From Deltaproteobacteria bacterium (GTDB taxonomy: Bacteria > SAR324 > NAC60-12): 7,015 nucleotides of DNA. Of the stretch, positions 1 to 5,680 are shown one piece after another. The first letter of the stretch is position 1; each line of letters opens with the position of its first letter. The stretch covers positions 1-7,015 of the forward strand of contig PBZZ01000115.1 of assembly GCA_002730365.1 (NCBI GenBank). Reading direction: 5' to 3'. The notes below the pieces were generated by a model. That model did not search any database. It saw nothing but the letters and a program-made list of their open reading frames with translations, and was not told where the DNA came from. Made by a program: the position numbers and the translations under genes.

Positions 1-144
1 GCGCTGTAGGGTGGCATGTACTGTAGGGGGCCGAATATTGAGGCGCTGTGCCAGATCTACTGCTTTAATATGCCCGTGAGAGTCTCGTAACTTGTAAAGT
101 AGCAGTAGGTACTCTTCTACGACAACGGTAGGTTTGTTCAACAT
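1..144 (-). CDS. DtxR/MntR-family metal-dependent transcriptional regulator, N-terminal part (runs off left edge)
   Basis: An ATG at 144 on the minus strand opens a frame that stays open for 48 codons to the window edge. The translation begins MLNKPTVVVEEYLLLLYKLR, then reads ...HIKAVDLAQRLNIRPPTVHATLQR. This matches the N-terminal winged helix-turn-helix of DtxR/MntR/IdeR regulators: a first helix with an E-x-YL-x-x-[IL]-Y-x-L pattern, then a 'DLA-x-x-L-x-[IV]-x-x-x-[TS]V' recognition unit. Family members are cytoplasmic dimers that bind Mn(II) or Fe(II) through a dimerisation domain further downstream, outside the window, and repress metal-uptake genes. The metal ligands are not visible, so manganese and iron types cannot be told apart. 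No strong Shine-Dalgarno precedes the start. The AT-rich palindromes at 220-266 lie 76 bases or more upstream and may be its own operator. Confidence 0.75.
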   Translation of the reverse strand, partial: MLNKPTVVVEEYLLLLYKLRDSHGHIKAVDLAQRLNIRPPTVHATLQR

Positions 145-219
145 GTTGAATTCTCAATGTGCATGAGTGGCAAGATTTCATAACCGAAGAGCTCGGTATT
201 TAGCATAGCAAAAGCAAAA

Positions 220-266
220 TAAAATTAGTATAAACTAAATAAATATGTAAATACTATCTAATTTTA
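220..266. promoter_or_regulatory. Nested AT-rich inverted repeats upstream of the DtxR-like gene, candidate metalloregulator operator
   Basis: A 14-bp palindrome TTAGT-ATAA-ACTAA lies at 225-238. An outer 9-bp inverted repeat, TAAAATTAG (220-228) with CTAATTTTA (258-266), overlaps it, and ATACTA is also repeated next to the right arm. Operators of DtxR/MntR-type proteins are AT-rich interrupted palindromes rich in TTAG/CTAA half-sites, so the resemblance is suggestive. Read on the minus strand, the inner palindrome contains TATACT, a possible -10 element that a bound repressor would cover. I see no convincing -35 at a standard distance, so the promoter itself is inference. Confidence 0.35.
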
Positions 267-495
267 TAGGTATATTGCAATTTGAGCTTGGTAACAACAA
301 AAAAGACCAACGGATAAAAAATCCGCTGTGCTGGATGATATTTATCCAAATAAATACTGGGTATAAAGGGATTACTGCGCTCAAAATATGCAAATAATCG
401 CAAAAAAGTCGTAATCTATTTTGAAATAACGGGCTATAGGATCTGATTATTATCTTTAAACTAATATTAAGTTTTTCTATTTGTCTACCTCTCTT

Positions 496-542
496 GACTC
501 CACTGCTTTTTCTTGCACTTTCAAATACAGTGGAGTCTTTTT
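496..542 (+). terminator. Rho-independent terminator in the leader of the sugar dehydrogenase gene
   Basis: GACTCCACTG (496-505) and CAGTGGAGTC (528-537) form a perfect 10-bp stem with a 22-nt loop, followed immediately by five T (538-542). The T run is only on the plus-strand side; read on the minus strand the hairpin is followed by AAGAG. It sits 65 bases before the ATG at 608, and no gene ends upstream on the plus strand. It therefore terminates either a short plus-strand RNA or the leader of the dehydrogenase itself. Confidence 0.7.
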
Positions 543-607
543 AGGAAAACAACTGATCAAACCATTCAACAGCTCTCTACCATTCCTATCTTTAGTAGCC
601 ATTCATC

Positions 608-1846
608 ATGTCTATTATCTGGAAAACAATTCGAATTTTTTTAGGCAGTTTCTTTCTGTTGGTACTGGCTCTGATTCTAGCCCAGGCAATGTTTCTTCGT
701 CCTCGTATCGACTTACAGTTAATGGTGCCAGAGGAAAGTTTTGAGTTGCCTACCTCAATGACATTTTTTCCTGATTCCACCACAGAATTTGTAGTCACTG
801 AAAAATCCGGACAGGTCAAGCGCTTTACCGAAGGTTCGAAGCAAAGCAGTACCCTCCTCTTGGACTTGGCGGACAAAATTTATTCTAGCGGTTGGGAAGA
901 AGGCCTTCTCTCACTCGCCTTTGATCCAGACTATGCAAACAATAGCTTCGTCTATGTTTTCTATTCGATGGACAATCCTAAGCGTTCTCAGCTATCCCGT
1001 TTTACAGTGGGCTCAGACAATATGGTGGACCGTTCTAGCGAACTTGCATTGTTGGAAATCCTAAAACCTTCCAACGGCCACAATGGTGGCATGCTTCAGT
1101 TCGGAACGGATGGACTTTTGTATGTCTCCGTGGGGGATGGATATCGAGGTTACCTAGCTCAGGATCTTAAAGATTTGAAAGGTAGTCTATTGCGGTTGGA
1201 TGTAAGTAATGCGAGTGAAACTGTACCCTACAAGATTCCATCAGATAATCCTTATGCGAATAACAGCAAAGGGATTCAACCTGAAATTTTTGCCTGGGGG
1301 TTCCGCAATCCGTTACGTTTTAGTATTGATGAATTGACCGGAGACATCTTTGTCGGAGACGTGGGTGATAAATCCAAAGAGGAGATCAGCCATGTCAAAG
1401 TGGGTCGGAACCATGGATGGCCGACGTTAGAAGGAGATGAGTGTTATCCACCTGAGACCGAAAGTTGTGACAAAGAAAATACAGTGCTGCCGATTGCTGC
1501 TTTCAGACACATTTTCATTCGTTCTGTGATTGGAGGTTACGTCTACCGTGGAGAGGACATTCCTTGGCTCCAAGGCCAGTATGTGTACGGAGACAGATTT
1601 CGAGGGCTCTTCTATTTAGACCCTACTGAATCAGATATTCAGCACTTTCCACAAGTTTTGGCATACAAGCCTCGCATTCAGCACGGTAATGAACTGGGAG
1701 AGGTGATGTTCTTATCATCATTGACTGAAGATGCACACGGTGAATTGTACGCGATCAGTTTGGGTGGTGCTATTTACAAAATTCGACAAATGTCTACACG
1801 CAAAGAGTTGGAAGGATTTCTCAGAGCTCTTTGGGACTTCCGTTAA
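608..1846 (+). CDS. PQQ-dependent sugar dehydrogenase (glucose/sorbosone dehydrogenase family), membrane-anchored
   Basis: This 412-residue protein belongs to the GSDH six-bladed beta-propeller family (soluble glucose, aldose sugar and sorbosone dehydrogenases), which oxidise sugars in the periplasm with PQQ. Residues about 8-28 are a hydrophobic helix with no clear cleavage site, so it is probably an N-terminal anchor with the propeller outside the cytoplasm. Family landmarks appear in order: GHNGG at 157-161 with the likely catalytic His158, followed by a blade 'DGLLYVSVGDG'; WGFRNP at 230-235 with Arg233, the conserved PQQ-contacting Arg; GDVGD at 250-254; NHGWP at 268-272 followed by LEGDECY; then GGYVYRG. 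Length fits the aldose dehydrogenase branch. The 'GDVG' motif is followed by Asp where Gln is common. No strong ribosome site precedes the ATG. No PQQ biosynthesis gene is in view, and the substrate cannot be predicted. Transcription may be governed by the terminator at 496-542. Confidence 0.88.
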   Translation: MSIIWKTIRIFLGSFFLLVLALILAQAMFLRPRIDLQLMVPEESFELPTSMTFFPDSTTEFVVTEKSGQVKRFTEGSKQSSTLLLDLADKIYSSGWEEGLLSLAFDPDYANNSFVYVFYSMDNPKRSQLSRFTVGSDNMVDRSSELALLEILKPSNGHNGGMLQFGTDGLLYVSVGDGYRGYLAQDLKDLKGSLLRLDVSNASETVPYKIPSDNPYANNSKGIQPEIFAWGFRNPLRFSIDELTGDIFVGDVGDKSKEEISHVKVGRNHGWPTLEGDECYPPETESCDKENTVLPIAAFRHIFIRSVIGGYVYRGEDIPWLQGQYVYGDRFRGLFYLDPTESDIQHFPQVLAYKPRIQHGNELGEVMFLSSLTEDAHGELYAISLGGAIYKIRQMSTRKELEGFLRALWDFR

Positions 1847-2042
1847 CTTTGCTTGAGGATCGGGATAGAAAAGCAGCGCAAACAAATCATCACTACTTTG
1901 AAAAATAGCACTTTTTGTAGATAAGAGAATTTCAGCATATAACTTCAGAAATGTACCACAGTAGAAAAAACGTTAACTAGTTCAGTATGTCGTCTCATCT
2001 GGCCCAGAGTGGAAGGAATATAACTCGTTTCTCGATGGGAAG

Positions 2043-2228
2043 ATGCCAGAAAAAACGGGCAGGGTGGTGGTAACGCTTTTTGAAATTTATGAAACCGAAG
2101 ATGGCCTGCATCACCACTGGATCGAATCGAAGGACATCCACCTGCTTGCTGAAGACTGGCTGAAAGAAGTAGGTGGAGAAATTAAAGTCCACACCCACCA
2201 AACCATCATACAGAGTCTTTGGGACTGA
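2043..2228 (+). CDS. Small acidic hypothetical protein, possibly 5'-truncated
   Basis: From ATG 2043 this reads 61 residues and ends in ...HTHQTIIQSLWD. I do not recognise the family. The composition is protein-like: an aromatic/acidic core 'LFEIYETEDGLHHHWIES' followed by an amphipathic 'DIHLLAEDWLKEVGGEIKV'. The short length, histidine cluster and alternation suggest one alpha/beta ferredoxin-like unit of the ABM/DUF type seen at the right of the window, but this is inference. The same frame stays open back to 1977 and also looks coding (VQYVVSSGPEWKEYNSFLDG), yet it contains no ATG, GTG or TTG before a TAA at 1974. The ATG at 2043 has no properly spaced ribosome site. The gene may therefore have lost its start, use an unusual one, or be a remnant. 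A 5-bp hairpin (2234-2247) followed by TTT lies just past the stop. Confidence 0.45.
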   Translation: MPEKTGRVVVTLFEIYETEDGLHHHWIESKDIHLLAEDWLKEVGGEIKVHTHQTIIQSLWD

Positions 2229-2341
2229 TCCACTAAGGAATCCCTTATTTCCGACCCCTACCCCCGGGGGGAGCAAAGTGACCCCGCTTCTTGATATTGG
2301 GACTCCGGGTCGCATTTATGTCCCACCGCCAACTCTAGCCT

Positions 2342-2782
2342 TCAGACCTTGTGAACGACATGGCGCACTACGCCCCAGATCTGGAAGTCGTCATCGACGG
2401 AGACTGGAATGCTGGAGTAGTCAGGATTCTCTGGTTGCAGCTCAAAGCGTCCCCGGTCCTGCACTAGGCGCTTCAGGGTAAATTCGCCATTGAGGGAAGC
2501 AATCACTACCTTGCCGTTGGGTTTCTTCTTGGAGCGATCCACGATCAGCAAATCCCCGTCATAGATCCCTGCGCCTACCATTGAATCTCCATTGGCCCGG
2601 ACAAAGAAGACGTTGTTGGGATCCGGGACCAGGTACTGGTGCAGGTTGAGGTAGCCATCGTAGTAGTCCTGAGCTGGGCTGGGAAAGCCAGCAGCAACCA
2701 TCGACTCAAACAGTAGGCACTCGGTGTTAACAGCTAGGTGTGCTGGGATGGAGTGGATGAAGTCAAAGGCAGTAGCATGCAT
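2342..2782 (-). CDS. umuD: UmuD-like S24 family autoprotease, DNA polymerase V accessory subunit
   Basis: From ATG 2782 this encodes 146 residues, near the 139 of E. coli UmuD. UmuD is cleaved with RecA help after DNA damage, and UmuD' joins UmuC to form translesion polymerase V. The sequence shows the self-cleavage site VAAGFPSPAQDY with the Ala31-Gly32 bond, catalytic Ser67 in ANGDSM, and Lys104 in GEFTLKRL. The 36- and 37-residue spacings equal those of E. coli (Cys24-Gly25, Ser60, Lys97). The blocks DGDLLIVDRS and WGVVRHVVHKV also match, so it should be active. An upstream TTG (2857) would add 25 residues that do not look like UmuD, so I prefer the ATG, although neither has a good ribosome site. 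No umuC follows: downstream is non-coding DNA and then an opposing ORF, so this is an orphan copy. The gene is GC-richer than its neighbours, which may indicate acquisition. A LexA paralogue is less likely because there is no N-terminal DNA-binding domain. Confidence 0.9.
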   Translation of the reverse strand: MHATAFDFIHSIPAHLAVNTECLLFESMVAAGFPSPAQDYYDGYLNLHQYLVPDPNNVFFVRANGDSMVGAGIYDGDLLIVDRSKKKPNGKVVIASLNGEFTLKRLVQDRGRFELQPENPDYSSIPVSVDDDFQIWGVVRHVVHKV

Positions 2783-2872
2783 TAGGGTACTCGGTGGGGT
2801 GATTGCCAATACGGATGCCCAGCAATCTGAACATCTTGGCGCAGGAGGTAAAGACAATAATCAGTTTCAATG

Positions 2873-2888
2873 AACAGTATATTATGTT
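2873..2888 (-). promoter_or_regulatory. Imperfect palindrome upstream of umuD, tentative LexA-type operator
   Basis: AACATAATATACTGTT (minus strand) has matching outer AACA/TGTT half-sites and six of eight symmetric pairs. It lies about 90 bases upstream of the umuD ATG, in an AT-rich segment unlike the coding patch. umuD genes are normally under LexA, whose proteobacterial operators have CTGT...ACAG symmetry. This site has TGTT/AACA instead and is not a consensus match, so I offer it only as the best local candidate. Confidence 0.2.
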
Positions 2889-2963
2889 TTATTTAACCCA
2901 ATAGGTGTGAGCCTCAGCACCGTCCTTTCCAAGTTTTTTATGCCGGTGCTGCTAGTATCCAGC

Positions 2964-2982
2964 AAGCAAAGCACTTTTGCTT
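2964..2982 (-). terminator. Stem-loop immediately after the exported-protein gene, weak terminator candidate
   Basis: On the minus strand AAGCAAA (2982-2976) pairs with TTTGCTT (2970-2964) around a 5-nt loop. It starts three bases after the stop codon. The stem is AT-rich and has no clean T tract after it, so termination is uncertain. A second small stem (TGCTG/CAGCA) follows directly. Confidence 0.3.
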
Positions 2983-2984
2983 TA

Positions 2985-3302
2985 TCAGGCTTCTTTGCAT
3001 TCAATCATGATGTGAATGGTTCGAGCTTGAGCAGCAGCTGTCTCTGCAGGGCTTGCCATCACACTGGGAGGTGGGTGGATTGGATCTCGCAACCAGCTAT
3101 CAAGAACTTCATAGTCACCCCCCTCGCACAGTTCTTCTGCCTTTTGAAAGCAGTCATCCAAGGTTGCTCCCATCCCACTACACTGCATCGAATATGCTTC
3201 CTGGCCTTGAGGGCCAAAAACTCCAAATGAATCAACTGAACTGACAGTTCCGCAGGATACACAAAAACTGGCAATGAACAGAAATTTTATGGAATTTGCC
3301 AT
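2985..3302 (-). CDS. Small cysteine-rich exported protein, putative lipoprotein
   Basis: This is a 105-residue protein from ATG 3302. The start MANSIKFLFIASFCVSCG is a short basic-hydrophobic signal sequence ending at Cys17. Cys17 could be the lipidated residue, but the preceding CVS is a poor lipobox because position -3 is Cys rather than Leu. The mature part has the pattern Y-S-M-Q-C, then DDCFQKAEELC, then GGDYEVLDSWL. It resembles small proteobacterial lipoproteins with a conserved C...DC-x-x-K-A-x-x-x-C...GYEVL core and probable disulfides. Its function is unknown to me. The last residues MIECKEA contain another Cys. AAGGAA lies 20 bases before the ATG, too far for a standard ribosome site. 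The gene is followed by a 7-bp hairpin and then umuD on the same strand, about 200 bases away. Confidence 0.7.
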   Translation of the reverse strand: MANSIKFLFIASFCVSCGTVSSVDSFGVFGPQGQEAYSMQCSGMGATLDDCFQKAEELCEGGDYEVLDSWLRDPIHPPPSVMASPAETAAAQARTIHIMIECKEA

Positions 3303-3349
3303 TCTATAAGCCCGATTGAATTCCTTGAAAAACGATTTCTCTGAGTTGA

Positions 3350-3632
3350 ACCAAACATTTTGAACAACCTGTGCTTAGTACCCTGACCCTGGATTCGATT
3401 AAGTGGTCAAGAACAGCTCAAACTGCTGAAGGATCTGAGAATTATTACCAAGGTATTTGGTACTGAGATGCAGAACTGGCAGCAGTTTGGGCACTAAGAA
3501 AACTGGAAGAAAAGAAGATATAGGAACAGATTCGCAACATAGTACGAACCAACAGAGGTGCAACTGGATCAACCAGCTTATGTACATCCAAATGTGCTGG
3601 CTGATAATCTGGATATGCTCTGGTGTCGATGA
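3350..3632 (+). pseudogene. Possible decayed plus-strand gene between the exported-protein and MORN genes
   Basis: One plus-strand frame reads as protein from about 3350 to 3554, but it is broken by TGA at 3464 and TAG at 3521. Fragments include VLSTLTLDSIKWSRTAQTAE, then ENYYQGIWY, DAELAAVWALRKLEEKKI and EQIRNIVRTN; the middle part looks like an amphipathic coiled coil. A +1 shift near 3555 continues as EVQLDQPAYVHPNVLADNLD and ends at TGA 3630-3632. A plus-strand terminator hairpin follows 28 bases later, as expected for the end of a real transcript. No family is recognisable. The alternative is an ordinary intergenic stretch that happens to look coding; a minus-strand frame from 3639 overlaps it. 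The call rests on amino-acid texture and the terminator only. Confidence 0.3.
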
Positions 3633-3635
3633 TTT

Positions 3636-5609
3636 TCATCTAGAAAGCAGTGTTGAGGTAACCCCAATGGGGTTTTGTTCAGCTAATGACCACTCAGGAA
3701 TTGATAATCGGCGTAGTGGCTGTTGTTGATAGGACTTCAGAGCATTACTTTTTAGCAGTCCTTGTTGTTCTGTGAAGTTAGCTTCCTTGTAATCACAATC
3801 TTCGCAATCTATAGTTCGTTGCATCTCATTTTGAGCTGCTTTAGGCCGCCAAACATATTCTGTAATTGGTTGTTGCCTCCGCACTGGGCGCTCGCCAATA
3901 AATGTTCCCTCCTCCCAAATTCCTCTCAGAAATCTTCCATCTGGCCATGTGTGAGTTCCTTGTCCATGAGCTAAATCATTCTTGTGATGACCAACATACT
4001 TCTCTCCATCTGGCCATGTGAAGGTACCCTGACCCTCAGCCAACCCATCCTTATGATTGCCTACATACCTCTCTCCGTTTGGCCAGAGGTGAGTTCCTTG
4101 CCAGTGAAATTTGTTAGCCTTGAAAAATCCAACATACCTCTCACCATTTGGCCAAGTGTAGGTCCCTTTGCCATGTAATTTGCCATCTTTCCATTCCCCG
4201 GCATATACACGTCCGTCAGGATGACTGAAGGTCCCCTGACCGTTTAGAAAACCATTTTTCCATTCCCCATTATATTTCTGCCCATCAGGGAAATTGAAGC
4301 TACCTGATCCTCCGAATTTGCTATCCTTGAAAGCTCCAACATATTCTCGACCATCTGGCCAAGTGAGCCTACCCTGACCATTTGCTCTACCTTCCACCCA
4401 TTCTCCTATATATCTCTTTCCATTTGACCAAGTGTAGGTCCCTTTGCCATGTAATTTGCCATCTTTGTACTGACCAATGTATTGATCACCATGGGGTGCA
4501 GCCAACATCCCCTGACCATGTAGTTTGCCATTCTTGAGCTCCCCAAAGTATTTGAAACCATCAGGATCGGTGTAGGTCCCTTTGCCATTGGGCAAGCCGT
4601 TTCTAACCTCCCCTACATAGACAAGATACCGATCTGGTGATTGTATGGTTTTCCAACTGGTTTGATGAGAGTCCAAGTCCGCTAGAAAATCATCTACCCC
4701 AATGTAAAGCTTCATTATTTTTAATTTTGGCTGGTTGCTGCTGATGGCTTCGAAGACAAAGTTTCCTTCATTGTCTGGATCTGGGAGTTTGCCATAATGG
4801 GGGAATTGACCAGTTTGGAATTGAGGGACCTGCTGTTGCAGGTACATGCCAAGTTCAGTTCCTGTCACATAGCCATCCTGATTCAAATCTGCCTTTCCCT
4901 TGATTCCACGTATGAACAAAGGACGAAACACACCTTTGTCAGCAACAGTCTGGCTAGCACTTTCTGATGAAATGAACTGACGGACTGGCTTGGGGGTCTG
5001 GTAGGAGATGTCATCGGGGAAGGTGACTTCACTGGATTGCAGGACTGAGTCAGAAAAGGAGGAGTCAAACACAAACATAAAGTGCTTGGATTCAATTTGT
5101 TTTGCCAAAGAAAGCACCTGCTCCATCTTCAAGGATTTATGGAAGAAGGCCCTTTCGTTGTCATAGGGGTTAGGAGCATCTACAGGTACTAGATAGCCAA
5201 ACTTTCGACCATTACGCTCCTGAGTATGTCCGTGGCCTGCATAGTAGAACAGCAGTCGGTTTTCCTGTTCATAGCCATGAGTATCAATGAAATCCGTAAT
5301 TCCATTGAGTAGTTGATTCTTTGTCGGATTCATCAGTGTTTCCACTACAAATCCTTGTTCTTCCAAAGTCTCTCTGACTGCCTTCACATCTGCACCAACA
5401 CTCTGTAAATCAACCCATGCATTGTCTTGATAGTCACTGACGCCAATCACCAATGCATGACTACCTTGATAGAGTTGAACCTCTCCTTCATCTGGAATCT
5501 GGAGTTTGACTGGTCGGATTGCACGACTCTGAGCCAGTGCCAGTTGGGTTGCAGTTAAAAGCAACCCGACAAGCACTAGCAGGCGGATTGGGGAATAGCG
5601 CCTTATCAT
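3636..5609 (-). CDS. Secreted caspase-like (peptidase C14 fold) protein with MORN repeats; catalytic Cys replaced by Ser
   Basis: This 657-residue protein starts at ATG 5609, which has GGAG six bases upstream; a TTG two codons earlier is less likely. Residues 1-26 are a Sec signal peptide (basic start, hydrophobic core, ALA before Gln27). Residues about 48-290 form a caspase-like domain: HALVIGVSDY, a DV-x-AV-x-x-x-L helix, then YYAGHG with the dyad His126. The nucleophile loop reads FDSSFSDS (181-188), where active homologues have D-[AS]-C-[YF]-S-G. The Cys is therefore Ser184, and the following Gly is Asp187. An EF-hand-like loop D-x-N-x-D-G...E covers 241-252, and a closing GNFVFEA strand follows. 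Ten 23-residue MORN repeats (about 331-560) and a partial eleventh lead to an unrelated 80-residue tail with a C-x-x-C. MORN repeats bind membranes or proteins. It is probably a non-proteolytic periplasmic or surface scaffold; partners are unknown. Confidence 0.85.
   Translation of the reverse strand: MIRRYSPIRLLVLVGLLLTATQLALAQSRAIRPVKLQIPDEGEVQLYQGSHALVIGVSDYQDNAWVDLQSVGADVKAVRETLEEQGFVVETLMNPTKNQLLNGITDFIDTHGYEQENRLLFYYAGHGHTQERNGRKFGYLVPVDAPNPYDNERAFFHKSLKMEQVLSLAKQIESKHFMFVFDSSFSDSVLQSSEVTFPDDISYQTPKPVRQFISSESASQTVADKGVFRPLFIRGIKGKADLNQDGYVTGTELGMYLQQQVPQFQTGQFPHYGKLPDPDNEGNFVFEAISSNQPKLKIMKLYIGVDDFLADLDSHQTSWKTIQSPDRYLVYVGEVRNGLPNGKGTYTDPDGFKYFGELKNGKLHGQGMLAAPHGDQYIGQYKDGKLHGKGTYTWSNGKRYIGEWVEGRANGQGRLTWPDGREYVGAFKDSKFGGSGSFNFPDGQKYNGEWKNGFLNGQGTFSHPDGRVYAGEWKDGKLHGKGTYTWPNGERYVGFFKANKFHWQGTHLWPNGERYVGNHKDGLAEGQGTFTWPDGEKYVGHHKNDLAHGQGTHTWPDGRFLRGIWEEGTFIGERPVRRQQPITEYVWRPKAAQNEMQRTIDCEDCDYKEANFTEQQGLLKSNALKSYQQQPLRRLSIPEWSLAEQNPIGVTSTLLSR
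3660..3676 (+). terminator. Plus-strand terminator hairpin inside the 3' end of the MORN gene
   Basis: AACCCC (3660-3665) and GGGGTT (3669-3674) form a 6-bp stem with a 3-nt AAT loop, running into TTTT at 3673-3676 on the plus strand. It falls inside the last codons (NPIGV) of the opposing minus-strand MORN gene. Read on the minus strand there is no T run. It would stop plus-strand transcription entering the MORN gene from the 3350-3632 side. Confidence 0.45.
3930..4619 (-). repeat. MORN repeat array, ten units of 69 bp
   Basis: Ten consecutive in-frame 69-bp units each encode Y-x-G-x-x-x-x-[DNG]-x-x-x-G-x-G-x-x-x-x-x-[DN]-G and are exactly 23 codons long without indels. Typical units read YIGEW...ANGQGRLTWPDG. 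Units 5 and 8 are the most divergent (FGGSGS and FHWQGT in place of the L-x-G-x-G core). A partial eleventh unit begins LRGIWEEG. The uniform length points to expansion by unit duplication. Confidence 0.9.
4152..4466 (-). repeat. 39-bp perfect direct repeat linking MORN units 3 and 7
   Basis: The segment at 4152-4190 is identical to 4428-4466, 276 bp apart, exactly four 69-bp units. Identity continues further with a single mismatch just outside (GG versus GA at 4150-4151 and 4426-4427). Other units share protein but not such DNA identity. This implies a recent four-unit duplication or gene conversion within the array. Confidence 0.85.
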
Positions 5610-5680
5610 GTTCAACTCCAGCAGATTAGTTTCTAGGTGTTTTGGCAGTCAATAACTCTGCTTGGGGATACATTGCAAGT

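Larger units (their letters stand above)
145..607. other. Divergent intergenic region between the DtxR-like gene and the sugar dehydrogenase
   Basis: This 463-base AT-rich stretch has no believable gene. Besides the palindromes at 220-266 and the terminator at 496-542, it holds a cluster of short complementary segments. CGGAT (311-315) pairs with ATCCG (321-325), TGGAT (332-336) pairs with ATCCA (344-348), and alternatively GGATAAA (312-318) can pair with TTTATCC (341-347). AAACT (458-462) and AGTTT (470-474) flank a small AT hairpin before a T run. Mutually exclusive pairings upstream of a terminator would fit an attenuated leader for the dehydrogenase, but no known riboswitch consensus is recognisable. 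A frame opening at a TTG at 481 overlaps the dehydrogenase and looks like noise. Confidence 0.5.

Noticed and set aside
481..744. 87-codon plus-strand frame opening with TTG
   Set aside because: It spans the intrinsic terminator and overlaps the start of the sugar dehydrogenase in another frame; composition is serine/phenylalanine-rich and unlike a protein.
1893..1920. CTAC...AAAAA / TTTTT...GTAG stem downstream of the sugar dehydrogenase as its terminator
   Set aside because: The stem is nearly all A-T with an asymmetric bulge and no T run following it; too weak to call.
1995..2315. 106-codon minus-strand frame
   Set aside because: It is antisense to the more protein-like 1977-2228 plus-strand frame, and its 5' end is only the GC-rich patch; no ribosome site.
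2763..2834. Short minus-strand frame MFRLLGIRIGNHPTEYPNAC... overlapping the start of umuD
   Set aside because: Only 23 codons and no ribosome site. It could be a leader peptide, but nothing beyond its texture supports it.
2907..3230. 107-codon plus-strand frame
   Set aside because: Antisense to the exported cysteine-rich protein, which has a signal sequence and family-like cysteine pattern.
3762..4178. Plus-strand frames opposite the MORN array
   Set aside because: The repetitive content (repeated 'SIWP'/'TIWP' words) is simply the antisense of the MORN repeats.
4152..4466. CRISPR-like spacing of repeats
   Set aside because: The repeats are in-frame 69-bp coding units of MORN repeats with no unique spacers.
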